This document shows positions 9,580-18,389 of a stretch of 64,000 nucleotides of DNA, one piece after another. Positions within the stretch are counted from its first letter, which is position 1. Each line of letters begins with the position of its first letter. The notes beneath the pieces were generated by a model that did no database searches, was not told where the DNA came from, and saw only the letters and a program-made list of their open reading frames with translations. The position numbers and the translations under genes were made by a program. Source of the DNA: an uncultured bacterium (GTDB taxonomy: Bacteria; Verrucomicrobiota; Lentisphaeria; Victivallales; UBA1829); contig CASEYW010000008.1 of assembly GCA_949292215.1 (NCBI GenBank), forward strand, positions 39,136 through 103,135. Direction: 5' to 3'.

Positions 9580-11598
9580 TTGTTTCTCAAACACCCGACA
9601 ATAAAACTTGACAGCAAAGAGAATCTAAAATTGAAGCTGTTCTTTTTCAACAGGAAACCGATCATTCTTTTCTGTCTGTTTTTCCTGCTCAATTCGATGA
9701 CTACATTATGCCGCGTTTTCTTCAACGGAAACATTCCGGCATTGACGTTTCCTGCTCTGCTCGGTTCCGCTCTTCTTCCCACGATATTTTTCTATCTTCC
9801 CACGGGAAAAAAAGTCCGGATAACCGCCATTGTGCTGTTTGAAACATTTGTTCTTCTTTTTCAGACTTTCTATGATTTCTGTTTTTTCATCACCGGATCT
9901 GATATTACCCGGGAGGTTCTCGGCAATCTCGGAATTCTTCAAATCAATGCGGCTTTTGCATTGTGGGATCTATGGTGTTTCCTCGGTATCGCATATGTCA
10001 TTTTCTGTATTACGGCAACTGTTCTTCTTGCAGTGTTTTACCCAAAACCGGAAAAAGGCCTGAAACTGAAATGGTATCTTTGGACGGGGCTCCTTGCACT
10101 CGGACTCTTCTGTTTCCTGCAAATTCCCGTTCTACAAGTCCTCTTCACGACAAGAATCCAGCATGCGCATTATACCTTGAAGGAATATGCGGAAAGCGGA
10201 ATGAAATATTCTCCTCTGAACAAAGATGAAATTACTGCAAAGCCCGGAAAAAACATCATTCATATTTATCTGGAATCCTTCGACTCCCGTTTTCTGAATG
10301 AAAAAAGATTTCCGGGACTGCTTCCCAATCTGCAGGAACTCATCAAAGAAGGCATCTCCTTTTCCCGGGTCAGCAATGCACCGTTCTCTCATTATACCTT
10401 TGGCGGCATATATGCTTCCATCATGGGAATCAACACAGTTCCGGAACATTTTTCCCTGGCAAAAGGCGTTCACGGAGGAATTCGTTATCAGTATGGTTCC
10501 CGGATGCCATCCCTTCTATCCATTCTGAAACAGGCCGGCTACCATCAGATCTTTCTCAACGGACCGGATATTCAATTTGCCGGAATGGGCCCCTTCCTGG
10601 AAAGGGAAGGCATTGACGAATCGTTATCATATAAAAAGACCTTCCATATTCCAGAATGGACCTGTTCAGATGCGCAACTTTTCGAATGGGGATTTGAAAA
10701 ATATACAGAACTGGCAAATCAAAAGAAACCGTTTCATCTGATTCTGCTGACAATTGACACCCACAGCATCTCTGGCTTTCCCCATTCCCGAATGCTGAAA
10801 TATGAACGACTTCCGGGAAAACGGGTACAGATTCTTGATCTGTTTCACACGACGGATTTTTACCTTGGAGAACTGATCCGCAAACTCAAACGCTCTCCTG
10901 CCTGGAAAAACACCTGTGTCATCATCACCTCGGACCATACTGTCAACTGGACGTATATGTACCCCTCTCTTTTCGAAGGGGAAACCTCTCCCGCCTATCA
11001 TATCGCACTGGCATTGAACACAGGCAAACGCGGCATCTGCGATTCTCCTGGAATGACCTTCGACATGGCTCCGACAATCCTCTCTCTCGCCGGTATCAAA
11101 CATAATTATCAGTTCCCGCTGGGAGAAGACCTGACCAATCCCGCAGCGCTGAATAAAAATCGCCTCATTGCAAATGAGATCCATAAAGACATCGTTTCCA
11201 GCTTCATGAAATTCAGAAATCAGGAAGAAATCAATAACCGGATGCCGAATTCCATTGAAATCTTAACGAAACCCTATTTCCTGCTGAAACTCAACAAGGA
11301 ACATGTCTTCTTTCCCACAGTCACGATTCCACGGAAGGACGAATTCATTTACTTCGATTTCTCATTCAACCGGGACATCAATCTCTGCCGAACCTATCCC
11401 GCCTATAAGATCAAAATACTGAAAAACATTCAAAAAGCTCCTTATTACGGCGTAATTTCCAACAATCCGGAAATTCTATCAGAACTGTTTCCCCGGGAAG
11501 ATTTTCAAAATGGTCTCTGGTACATGATTCTTTTCTGGAACGGTCAATATAAAAAAAGCTCCGGGGAGAAAATAGAGCTTCTGAAAATCAACTTCTGA
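9580..11598 (+). CDS. Membrane sulfatase-fold phosphotransferase, OpgB/LtaS-like
   Basis: A 672-residue integral membrane enzyme. Five hydrophobic segments lie at roughly residues 27-48, 52-72, 80-104, 130-153 and 165-187; a periplasmic alkaline-phosphatase/sulfatase domain follows. The metal-binding Glu is in HIYLESFDS (E232), the likely nucleophile Thr is in HYTFGGIYAS (T273), a C-terminal metal site is SDHT, and DMAPTILSLAGI is the usual tail motif. The layout matches MdoB/OpgB phosphoglycerol transferases and lipoteichoic-acid synthases, which move phosphoglycerol or phosphoethanolamine onto envelope glycans. The start is TTG, supported by AGGAG nine bases upstream at 9566-9570. The exact donor and acceptor are not readable. 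Genes on both sides are on the minus strand. Confidence 0.82.
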   Translation: MFLKHPTIKLDSKENLKLKLFFFNRKPIILFCLFFLLNSMTTLCRVFFNGNIPALTFPALLGSALLPTIFFYLPTGKKVRITAIVLFETFVLLFQTFYDFCFFITGSDITREVLGNLGILQINAAFALWDLWCFLGIAYVIFCITATVLLAVFYPKPEKGLKLKWYLWTGLLALGLFCFLQIPVLQVLFTTRIQHAHYTLKEYAESGMKYSPLNKDEITAKPGKNIIHIYLESFDSRFLNEKRFPGLLPNLQELIKEGISFSRVSNAPFSHYTFGGIYASIMGINTVPEHFSLAKGVHGGIRYQYGSRMPSLLSILKQAGYHQIFLNGPDIQFAGMGPFLEREGIDESLSYKKTFHIPEWTCSDAQLFEWGFEKYTELANQKKPFHLILLTIDTHSISGFPHSRMLKYERLPGKRVQILDLFHTTDFYLGELIRKLKRSPAWKNTCVIITSDHTVNWTYMYPSLFEGETSPAYHIALALNTGKRGICDSPGMTFDMAPTILSLAGIKHNYQFPLGEDLTNPAALNKNRLIANEIHKDIVSSFMKFRNQEEINNRMPNSIEILTKPYFLLKLNKEHVFFPTVTIPRKDEFIYFDFSFNRDINLCRTYPAYKIKILKNIQKAPYYGVISNNPEILSELFPREDFQNGLWYMILFWNGQYKKSSGEKIELLKINF

Positions 11599-11670
11599 AA
11601 ACAAAAACATCTTCCGGATTGCGGGACTATCTCTGCCGCTTCATTTTGCAGTCCGGAGCAGTCGGCTTTT

Positions 11671-13635
11671 TCAGCAGTTCTTCTCTTTCCGGTATTCCAA
11701 GGCAAGCATCAGGTTCCCCGCAAACGGAGGCAGGGAAACCGAAAGCATGCCGTCCGCTATTCCGAAAACAAGTTTTTCTCCGGAAGGCACCAGCAAAACA
11801 CGATCCACGATGTTGCCGTCCTCCAGACGGACGCCAATCTTGCCATTCAGGACCCCGGCACCCTCTTCCACAATCACCGTTTTTCCCCGCTGTTCGGGAG
11901 CGTAGCAGAGAACATGGATCACGGTCCGGTTCTCCTGCTCCGTGCGGAATACACGGGCAAACGACGGCAGATTCTCCACTGTCACCAGCGGCACAGGCAG
12001 GAGATGACTCATCATCTCCCGGAACAGCGCCCGCAGGTGCGAAGCGCCCGTCTCAAAATATCCCGTGAATAGGTTTCCTGCACAATAGGCCGTATCCTTT
12101 TTGCAGACAACAAACGGCAGTTCCGTTTCCGCATCCGGAGGCGTATAACAAATCGCGCGGACACCATCCCACCCTCTGTTGCAGAACGGCTTCACCACCA
12201 CGGCAAGCGCTTCCGTTTCCGGAGACGCTTCCACTTTCTCCACAGGCGAACAGACCGACAACGGCAGCTCCGGCAGCTCCGGACTCCTCTTCAAGTTCTG
12301 TTTCATGCGAAAATAAGCGGGCTCAAATCCAGAACCGCCTATCCATCGAACACCGCACAAATCGCCAAAGAGACGCGCACCGTTCGCTCCGCAGAAAAAC
12401 GCGGTCCCTCCCTCTTCCATATGGTTCCGGACAATCCTGCACGCTTCCGGACTTGGAAGAACCGTATCCGGAACAAGCAGCACGCGATACCTCTTTTTCA
12501 GCGGTTCCGGCAGAACAATGTCATACTGATACTTCAATTCCTCCAGCATCCGGACGAGTCCGCGAATCTCCGGTGATGACGCCATCTCCAGCTCTTTTCC
12601 GGAATAAACAATCGCAATCTCCGTATTCGGCTCTGCTCCCGAAAACCATTCCTCCCGCTTCTGAAGATCGCTGTACACCTCGTAAATCCGATCGAATACG
12701 GGAAGATCCAGATCTCCCCGCGGATGAAAATGCCCGCCGATATTCGGACGCATTCCGTTGGCGAGTCCGTAAAGCAGATCGAATTTCAGGCTCTCCGCCG
12801 GACGCAGGGTGCCGAATTCCCCCCAGTCCAGAAAACGGCCCGTCATATTCAGAACAGGGGTCCCGGGCCGGATCGTGCGCAGGTAATGTGCCATCACCGG
12901 AAGGAATTCGTACCCCCAGATCGGAGAGGTCGGCAGGCACTCACACTCAAAATAGGTATCGCAATCCCGGCGATCCTCCCATCCGGTCGAATTGAAATAG
13001 AGCAGCGGGTCCGGAAGAAGCGATCTCACCAGAGACGCAATCTCTCCGCAGAGTTTCAACGATGAACGGTATGAAAACTCCCTGACATCATCTTCCTTCG
13101 CAGGATCGAATCCCTGTTCCCGCATGAGCTTTACGCACGTCGGACAGGTACATCCGTAAGCGATCATGCAGTCAATGAAAAATCCGTCCACCGGATAGTG
13201 TTCCGCAATCTCCCGGATCATCGCCTTCAGATGTTCCCGGTATGGAGAGTTGTAACACATGGAACGGACAAATGGTGTCACCCGCTCTTTTCCGAGTTCG
13301 TGTCCGTCGAAACCGAGCGTTCCCCACTCCCGGTGCCGCAGAGTCTCCTCCTGACTCAATCCACCGTTCAGATACGCCGTCAGCCGGATTCCTTTCCGCC
13401 GGCAGCATTCCGCGATTTCCCCGAACAGATCGCGCCGCAATGACGGATGCCGGATTCCGATTCCGGTAGCATAATAGGCGAATCCCTGATTGCAGCGGGC
13501 ATGAAATCCAAGAAAATCCACGCCGCAGCGTTTCAACTGGTCCGTAAACGCCTCCGCATCGAAAAAACTCCCGACTCCGGGAATGTCAAATGGCGTATGA
13601 TTGTCAAAAAACAAGGCATAGTTCGGATGGTACAT
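11671..13635 (-). CDS. GHL6-like glycoside hydrolase (TIM barrel plus GATase-like domain)
   Basis: A 654-residue cytoplasmic protein without a signal peptide. The first 330 residues resemble the hypothetical glycosyl hydrolase 6 group and GH29/GH42-like barrels: GVDFLGFHARCNQG, RLTAYLNGG, YPVDGFFIDCM and NMTGRFLDW. The FFIDCM Asp and the ECECLP acidic cluster are candidate active-site residues. From about residue 345 a Rossmann-like section (IAIVYSGKELE, YRVLLVPDTVLPS, GGTAFFCGANG) matches the beta-galactosidase trimerisation or glutamine-amidotransferase-like domain of GH42 enzymes. GGAGGAG precedes the ATG. It is divergent from the GH106-like gene. Substrate unknown; fucoside or galactoside are possibilities only. 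Confidence 0.72.
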   Translation of the reverse strand: MYHPNYALFFDNHTPFDIPGVGSFFDAEAFTDQLKRCGVDFLGFHARCNQGFAYYATGIGIRHPSLRRDLFGEIAECCRRKGIRLTAYLNGGLSQEETLRHREWGTLGFDGHELGKERVTPFVRSMCYNSPYREHLKAMIREIAEHYPVDGFFIDCMIAYGCTCPTCVKLMREQGFDPAKEDDVREFSYRSSLKLCGEIASLVRSLLPDPLLYFNSTGWEDRRDCDTYFECECLPTSPIWGYEFLPVMAHYLRTIRPGTPVLNMTGRFLDWGEFGTLRPAESLKFDLLYGLANGMRPNIGGHFHPRGDLDLPVFDRIYEVYSDLQKREEWFSGAEPNTEIAIVYSGKELEMASSPEIRGLVRMLEELKYQYDIVLPEPLKKRYRVLLVPDTVLPSPEACRIVRNHMEEGGTAFFCGANGARLFGDLCGVRWIGGSGFEPAYFRMKQNLKRSPELPELPLSVCSPVEKVEASPETEALAVVVKPFCNRGWDGVRAICYTPPDAETELPFVVCKKDTAYCAGNLFTGYFETGASHLRALFREMMSHLLPVPLVTVENLPSFARVFRTEQENRTVIHVLCYAPEQRGKTVIVEEGAGVLNGKIGVRLEDGNIVDRVLLVPSGEKLVFGIADGMLSVSLPPFAGNLMLALEYRKEKNC

Positions 13636-13661
13636 GGAAATCTCCTCCGGGCAACGGAACT

Positions 13662-13689
13662 ACTATACGGGCAAATCCGGAAAAATCAA
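13662..13689 (-). promoter_or_regulatory. Putative promoter of the GHL6-like gene
   Basis: Reading the minus strand, TTGATT (13689-13684), a 16-base spacer and TATAGT (13667-13662) lie 27 bases upstream of the ATG at 13635. Four or more of six bases match the vegetative consensus in each box. Confidence 0.55.
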
Positions 13690-13765
13690 TCCTGAACCAC
13701 CATTTCTCTCCTTTTTTCTCCCGAATGCCTCCCCGGAAAAAACACAGAAAAATCAGAGAAAACAA

Positions 13766-13794
13766 TTGACAAAACTACAATAATATTGTATAAT
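13766..13794 (+). promoter_or_regulatory. Perfect consensus promoter of the GH106-like gene
   Basis: TTGACA at 13766-13771, exactly 17 bases, then TATAAT at 13789-13794: a full sigma-70-type consensus. The expected transcription start is near 13801, about 28 bases ahead of the ATG at 13829. Such a strong promoter normally needs repression; see the palindrome in its spacer. Confidence 0.85.
13776..13790. promoter_or_regulatory. Palindromic operator inside the promoter spacer
   Basis: TACAATAATATTGTA has perfect six-base arms around AAT and fills the spacer between the -35 and -10 boxes, even covering the first two bases of the -10 box. That is a classic position for a repressor. No adjacent gene is clearly the cognate regulator; the nearest regulator is the AraC-type gene at 18390. 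Confidence 0.6.
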
Positions 13795-13828
13795 TAGAAA
13801 GAACAATACAACAATGGAGGAAAACGCC

Positions 13829-16111
13829 ATGCGAGAAACCGATGAAAATCCCCTTGTTCCGATGGGAGCGCTGACCGGGAAACCCGACCGGAAAATGATC
13901 TCGGAAACCCTGACAGCCTTGAAAGAAGTCGGCATTACGCAATATCTGATCTACCCGCGTTCCGGCTGCGAATTGAACTATCTCGGAAAAGAGTGGTTCG
14001 AGACCTGCCGTCTTTTCTTTGAGGAAGGCGAACGGCTCGGGTTCACCTCCTTCTGGCTCTATGACGAGTTCAACTGGCCCAGCGGACAGTGCGGCGGAAA
14101 AGTCATGCAGGAAAATCCCGATTACGCCCTGCCCTATCTCCAGGTTCTGGAAGACAACGGCAAGTTCGTGATTCGGGAAGGGAGAAACCCGGCACGCCCG
14201 AATGTTCTGAATCCGGAAGCCGCACGCTCTTTTCTCCGTTCCACGCATGAGAAGTATGCAGAGCACTTCGGGCATCTCTTCGGCGGACTGATCAAGGGGA
14301 TTTTCAGCGATGAACCATCCTTCCTGTATGTCTGGCACGGTGAAACTCCGAAAGAGGAGCAGCTCCGCTTCGCCTGCTATCCCGACTTGAAGAAAGAGTA
14401 TGCGGAACTGACAGGAAACGATCTTGAACAGGATCTTGTTTTCTGCCTGAAAAACCATTGCGATCCGTTCTGGCAGCCGACCGTCCGGAAACTTCTGGGC
14501 GCGCAGTTCCGGAAAGCATTCCTGAAGCCAATCCGCGAGTGGTGTTCCGCACACAACCTGCTTCTGACCGGACACCTCATGGATGAAAGCTCTCCCGCCG
14601 GAGCTCTCCGAGCCAGCGGACAACCGCTGGAAACAACGGGCACCTTCTCTCTGCCCGGCATGGATGAAATCTTCACCCGCCGCCGCATGGAAGATACGGA
14701 ATGGCTCACGCTGGGAACCGTGGAACACGGAATCCGCAGAAACGGGAATGGAGGACTGGCGGAGCTCTTCGCACTCGGGCCCTGCGATCTGTCGCTCGGA
14801 CGCATGAAAAAAATGATCCGCACCGTGTCCATGTTCGGAGTTGACCACTATGTCCTCGCCGTCGCTCAGCTCGACATGCGCGGAAATGTGGAAAAGAGCC
14901 AGTATTTCAATCCCTATTCACGAACACAGCCGTGGTTCCGCGCCCTGAATCGTCTCGGGGAGGACGCATGCTCCGCCGCACGGACAGCAAAAAAAAGATT
15001 TCTTCCGGAAATTCAGATCCGTTATCCGTCCGTGGAACGACCGCTCAATGAACTGCTGATCCGTCTGACTGCGGCGCAGAGACAATGGGCGCTCATCGGA
15101 GAAGAGGAAGCGGGAAGCGCTCCATTTATCCTCCGTCTGGAATACAGCAGCATCGTCGAAGAAAATTCCGGGAAATCGTGGAATCGGATGGAAGAGTTCA
15201 TGCAGTATCTGGAACAAACGGCCCCGCTTCGCACCTTTGTCTCGGAGCAGAACGGCGCTCCTGTGAAAGATGTCTTTCTGCGAAACTATGCGGATGGTTC
15301 TGCTGAGATTGTGAACTTCTCCGAATCCGGCAGATGCAGGAAACTTATCCTGCATCGCAACGGACAGGACATTCCATTCCCGCTGGAAGCCGATGGCACC
15401 CGCTCCTTCCCCGGATGGATCGTGGAAATGGATCGACCAAATCTGAAGCGGTTGATCTTTAAAAACGGAATCTGCCGGATCTCTCTGAAAGCGCCCCTCT
15501 CCGGGCTGACCCTCGCCCTCCGCTCTTACGGCGGAAGGACGGAACTCCGCATGGACGGAATATCCGTAACGGCGGAAAAAGAGTGTTCCTCTCTTCCACA
15601 GGGATTCCGGGAACTCTATCGGGAAACGGAGTCTTTCGAACTCGCTCCGGGAGAGCATCTGTTTGAGTTGACTGAGAAGGCTCCGGATTATCCATATCTG
15701 CCCCTGGCATTTCTCACGGGAACATTTGCAGTTTCCGGCGCTGATCTGTCAAAATACGCGGCAGACGGCAACGGCCTTGAGGAATATGCCGGAAAACTGA
15801 TTCAGCATGGAACCGTGGCAATTCCGGTCGATGCACAACTTCTGCGTCTGGAAACCGACGATCTCGACACGGAAGTGTTTTTCGACGGCGAAAGTCTCGG
15901 CGAACGCGCATGGGCGCCCTTCGCATGGAGGATTCCCGAACGGTTCGCAGGACAGACCGTTTCCGCCACAATTGTCCGGTACACCTCCTGCGCTCCGATC
16001 TTTGGAACGGAGAGCTTCGATCCGAACCCGAATGGACCGAACGGATGGCTTGCCCAGTATCGTCCGCATGGAGGCGTTCCCCATCCTGTTTCCGAACTCA
16101 TATTGGAGTAA
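13829..16111 (+). CDS. GH106-like glycoside hydrolase (alpha-L-rhamnosidase-type)
   Basis: A 760-residue protein. I choose the ATG at 13829 because GGAGG at 13816-13820 lies eight bases before it, whereas the ATG at 13814 overlaps that ribosome site. The N-terminal barrel has WLYDEFNWPSGQCGG, the conserved block of GH106 alpha-L-rhamnosidases and relatives, then GIFSDEPSFLY and GHLMDESSPAG. The C-terminal part is beta-rich and ends with a jelly-roll-like stretch (RLETDDLDTEVFFDG). No signal peptide, so it probably acts on imported oligosaccharides. It is shorter than typical 1000-residue GH106 enzymes, so the exact family is tentative. Convergent with the glycyl radical enzyme gene. Confidence 0.72.
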   Translation: MRETDENPLVPMGALTGKPDRKMISETLTALKEVGITQYLIYPRSGCELNYLGKEWFETCRLFFEEGERLGFTSFWLYDEFNWPSGQCGGKVMQENPDYALPYLQVLEDNGKFVIREGRNPARPNVLNPEAARSFLRSTHEKYAEHFGHLFGGLIKGIFSDEPSFLYVWHGETPKEEQLRFACYPDLKKEYAELTGNDLEQDLVFCLKNHCDPFWQPTVRKLLGAQFRKAFLKPIREWCSAHNLLLTGHLMDESSPAGALRASGQPLETTGTFSLPGMDEIFTRRRMEDTEWLTLGTVEHGIRRNGNGGLAELFALGPCDLSLGRMKKMIRTVSMFGVDHYVLAVAQLDMRGNVEKSQYFNPYSRTQPWFRALNRLGEDACSAARTAKKRFLPEIQIRYPSVERPLNELLIRLTAAQRQWALIGEEEAGSAPFILRLEYSSIVEENSGKSWNRMEEFMQYLEQTAPLRTFVSEQNGAPVKDVFLRNYADGSAEIVNFSESGRCRKLILHRNGQDIPFPLEADGTRSFPGWIVEMDRPNLKRLIFKNGICRISLKAPLSGLTLALRSYGGRTELRMDGISVTAEKECSSLPQGFRELYRETESFELAPGEHLFELTEKAPDYPYLPLAFLTGTFAVSGADLSKYAADGNGLEEYAGKLIQHGTVAIPVDAQLLRLETDDLDTEVFFDGESLGERAWAPFAWRIPERFAGQTVSATIVRYTSCAPIFGTESFDPNPNGPNGWLAQYRPHGGVPHPVSELILE

Positions 16112-16123
16112 TATCACTGAATA

Positions 16124-16160
16124 TCCGGGGATGGGGAAGAGGAAACGCCCTATCCCCGGA
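16124..16160. terminator. Strong hairpin between convergent genes
   Basis: Stem TCCGGGGATGGGG (16124-16136) pairs with CCCTATCCCCGGA (16148-16160), 13 pairs with one G-U, loop of 11. It sits 12 bases after the GH106-like stop and 17 bases beyond the stop of the glycyl radical enzyme. No clear T-run follows on either strand, so it may be a bidirectional terminator of the hairpin-only kind or an mRNA 3'-end stabiliser. Confidence 0.55.
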
Positions 16161-16177
16161 CGATCGTTCCGGGAACA

Positions 16178-18298
16178 TTATTCCTGGGCGGTCCGGGAGA
16201 TGACATCATTCTGCATTCCCTCGCTCAGGCGTACAAAATAGCCGGAAAATCCGCTGACGCGGACACGCAGGTTCCCATGTTTATCCGGTTCTCTCTGAGC
16301 CTCTTCCAGTTCTTCCCGTCCGACATAGTTCAGCTGGAGATGGAGTCCTCCCATGCGGAAATACGTTTCCAGCAGACGGACCGTTTTGTCGAAAACGGGA
16401 TCCTCCATCAGCTTCGGATCGAGCGTCAGATTGAAAACGTGACTGCCGTTCATCACACCCGAGGGATCCATTTTCGCAACGGAAGCCAGAACAGCGGTCA
16501 ATCCCTCTCTGTCGTGTCCCCCGATTGGTGTTGAGCCGAAATGAAGCATCTCTCCGGCATGGCGTCCGTCCGGAGTCGCCCCCGTCAGGCGGCCGAACCA
16601 GGCATGATGCGGATTGTACCCCGCCAGATTGCCGAACAGAATCGGAATACCAAAGAGGTCGCGTCTGCCCCGGGCAAACTCCGCAATGCTCTCACTCAGA
16701 AGATGTGCGATTGTATTGGACATCTCGTCGTCATTGCCGAAGAAGCGTCCCTCTTTCTGAATGCGTGCATGGAGCAATTCCGCCCCCTGCCAGTCCCGGT
16801 CGAGAATCTCCGCAAGTTCCCGCATGGAAACGGCTTTTTCCTCAAAGACGAACTGACGGATCACCGTCAGAGAATCAATCAGCGTCACATATCCCATCAA
16901 GGTTGGGGAGACGCTGACCGACTTCGATCCGCCCCGGTTGCACGCTTCCGCCCGTTCGATGCAGCCGTCAATGAAAATGGAACTCAGCACATCAACATCC
17001 TGTGAGCGGTAGATATTGAATTCATTCAGGCGGTCGACAATTGCAGTGAGAACTCGTTCCAGCTCCTCTTTGAAGATGGCATAGAACTCCTCGAAGCTGC
17101 GCGCCTCGCAGATTTCGCTCCTGCGGTTTGCAAAGGTATCAGTCAGAGCACGAATGATGTTTCCTTTGCAGCCGGTGAGGTCGATGGTACCTTCGAATGT
17201 CGGTTCATTGCAGCCGTTCATGACATAGCGGCATGCTTTTTCGAACGGGAGTCCGGAAAACTCCATGTAGGTTCTGATCCGCGGCTCGTCGTTGACGACA
17301 GCGATGCGTTTGAATCTGTCATGACGCTCGCAGTCCAGAACAAAACGGAGCGTTTCGAACGGAGTCTTCCGCGTCCAGCGGAACGAGACCTGCGGACGGT
17401 ACAGGGGCAGTTTCATCATCGACTCCAGAATCAGGCGGGAAAGATCGCTGAATCCGTCCGAATGGTCCGGAAGATACCCGCCGATGGCAAAATGCGATTC
17501 TCCCCCTTTGTCACTGTTTCCGCTCGCAGGCGGAGTGAAACCGTTGACCATGACAAAGAGTTCCTGAAGCCATTCTCCGGCAGATTCCCGTGTCAGAGAA
17601 CCATCGTCAAGCCCCTGTTGATAGAACGGATGGAGATAGCGGTCGACAAGTCCCAGGCTGTCCGGCAGAAAGTGAAAACAGAAGTAGACACACTGGACAG
17701 CTTCGGCAAAATCCCGCGCGGGAAATTCCGGAACATGGCGCAACCGCTGCGCCATGGCAAACAGTTCCGCCTTCCGGCGAGGATCAACAGTCTGTTCCGC
17801 TTTGTTTCCGGCTTCCGCGGCGCAGCGGTGCGCCCACTGGAGGATTCCATGACAGACCCGTTCCATTGACGCCAGATAGATCAGATGTTCCGTCTGCCCG
17901 AGATACCGCATTCGAGCCTCTGCAATCTCCCGGAGGAATTGACGGATCCCACCGTTCAGGATCTTCCCATAATCGGGGTTGGAATGCTGCCATTCGAAGC
18001 AGGTGAGATTGTCATCGGTTTTCTTATAGAAGCGTGTAAGCAGCTGACGGAAGCAGGCGAATCCGCTTCGCTGGAAAATATTGCCGGGCACCGGACAGGC
18101 ATAGAAACGGAAGCGGCCCGCCATCCGGTCATCATCGTCGATCCGGACGGTCTGCGCTTCCAGATAGCGGCAGAGATATTTTGCGGTCCTTGCCGCAGCG
18201 GGCATGGTGTCGTCCGCAGAATCGCATTCAATTTCAACACAGGGCGGATACATATCCTCCTCACAACTTCGTTTCGCCATTCTCAAAAGACGTTCCAT
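16178..18298 (-). CDS. Glycyl radical enzyme of the PFL/diol-dehydratase superfamily
   Basis: A 706-residue glycyl radical enzyme. The catalytic cysteine is C363 in MNGCNEP, the single-Cys GCxEP type seen in dehydratases and C-N or C-O lyases rather than the adjacent Cys pair of pyruvate formate-lyase. The radical glycine is G683 in RVRVSGFSGYF, 23 residues from the C-terminus, followed by the usual LSEGMQNDVISRT tail. It is somewhat short for the family (commonly 780-850). Oxygen-sensitive cytoplasmic catalysis is implied. No activating radical SAM enzyme is next to it. AGGAG precedes the ATG by about 10 bases. An AraC regulator diverges from its 5' end. Substrate unknown; glycerol, propanediol or another polyol are options. 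Confidence 0.88.
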   Translation of the reverse strand: MERLLRMAKRSCEEDMYPPCVEIECDSADDTMPAAARTAKYLCRYLEAQTVRIDDDDRMAGRFRFYACPVPGNIFQRSGFACFRQLLTRFYKKTDDNLTCFEWQHSNPDYGKILNGGIRQFLREIAEARMRYLGQTEHLIYLASMERVCHGILQWAHRCAAEAGNKAEQTVDPRRKAELFAMAQRLRHVPEFPARDFAEAVQCVYFCFHFLPDSLGLVDRYLHPFYQQGLDDGSLTRESAGEWLQELFVMVNGFTPPASGNSDKGGESHFAIGGYLPDHSDGFSDLSRLILESMMKLPLYRPQVSFRWTRKTPFETLRFVLDCERHDRFKRIAVVNDEPRIRTYMEFSGLPFEKACRYVMNGCNEPTFEGTIDLTGCKGNIIRALTDTFANRRSEICEARSFEEFYAIFKEELERVLTAIVDRLNEFNIYRSQDVDVLSSIFIDGCIERAEACNRGGSKSVSVSPTLMGYVTLIDSLTVIRQFVFEEKAVSMRELAEILDRDWQGAELLHARIQKEGRFFGNDDEMSNTIAHLLSESIAEFARGRRDLFGIPILFGNLAGYNPHHAWFGRLTGATPDGRHAGEMLHFGSTPIGGHDREGLTAVLASVAKMDPSGVMNGSHVFNLTLDPKLMEDPVFDKTVRLLETYFRMGGLHLQLNYVGREELEEAQREPDKHGNLRVRVSGFSGYFVRLSEGMQNDVISRTAQE

Positions 18299-18389
18299 TC
18301 CGTGTTCTCCTGTTTTGCGGTTTGCATTCTTTTAAAACCGGGATATCTTATATGGATTTCTGATTTTAATATAGATTCCTCTTCAGAAA

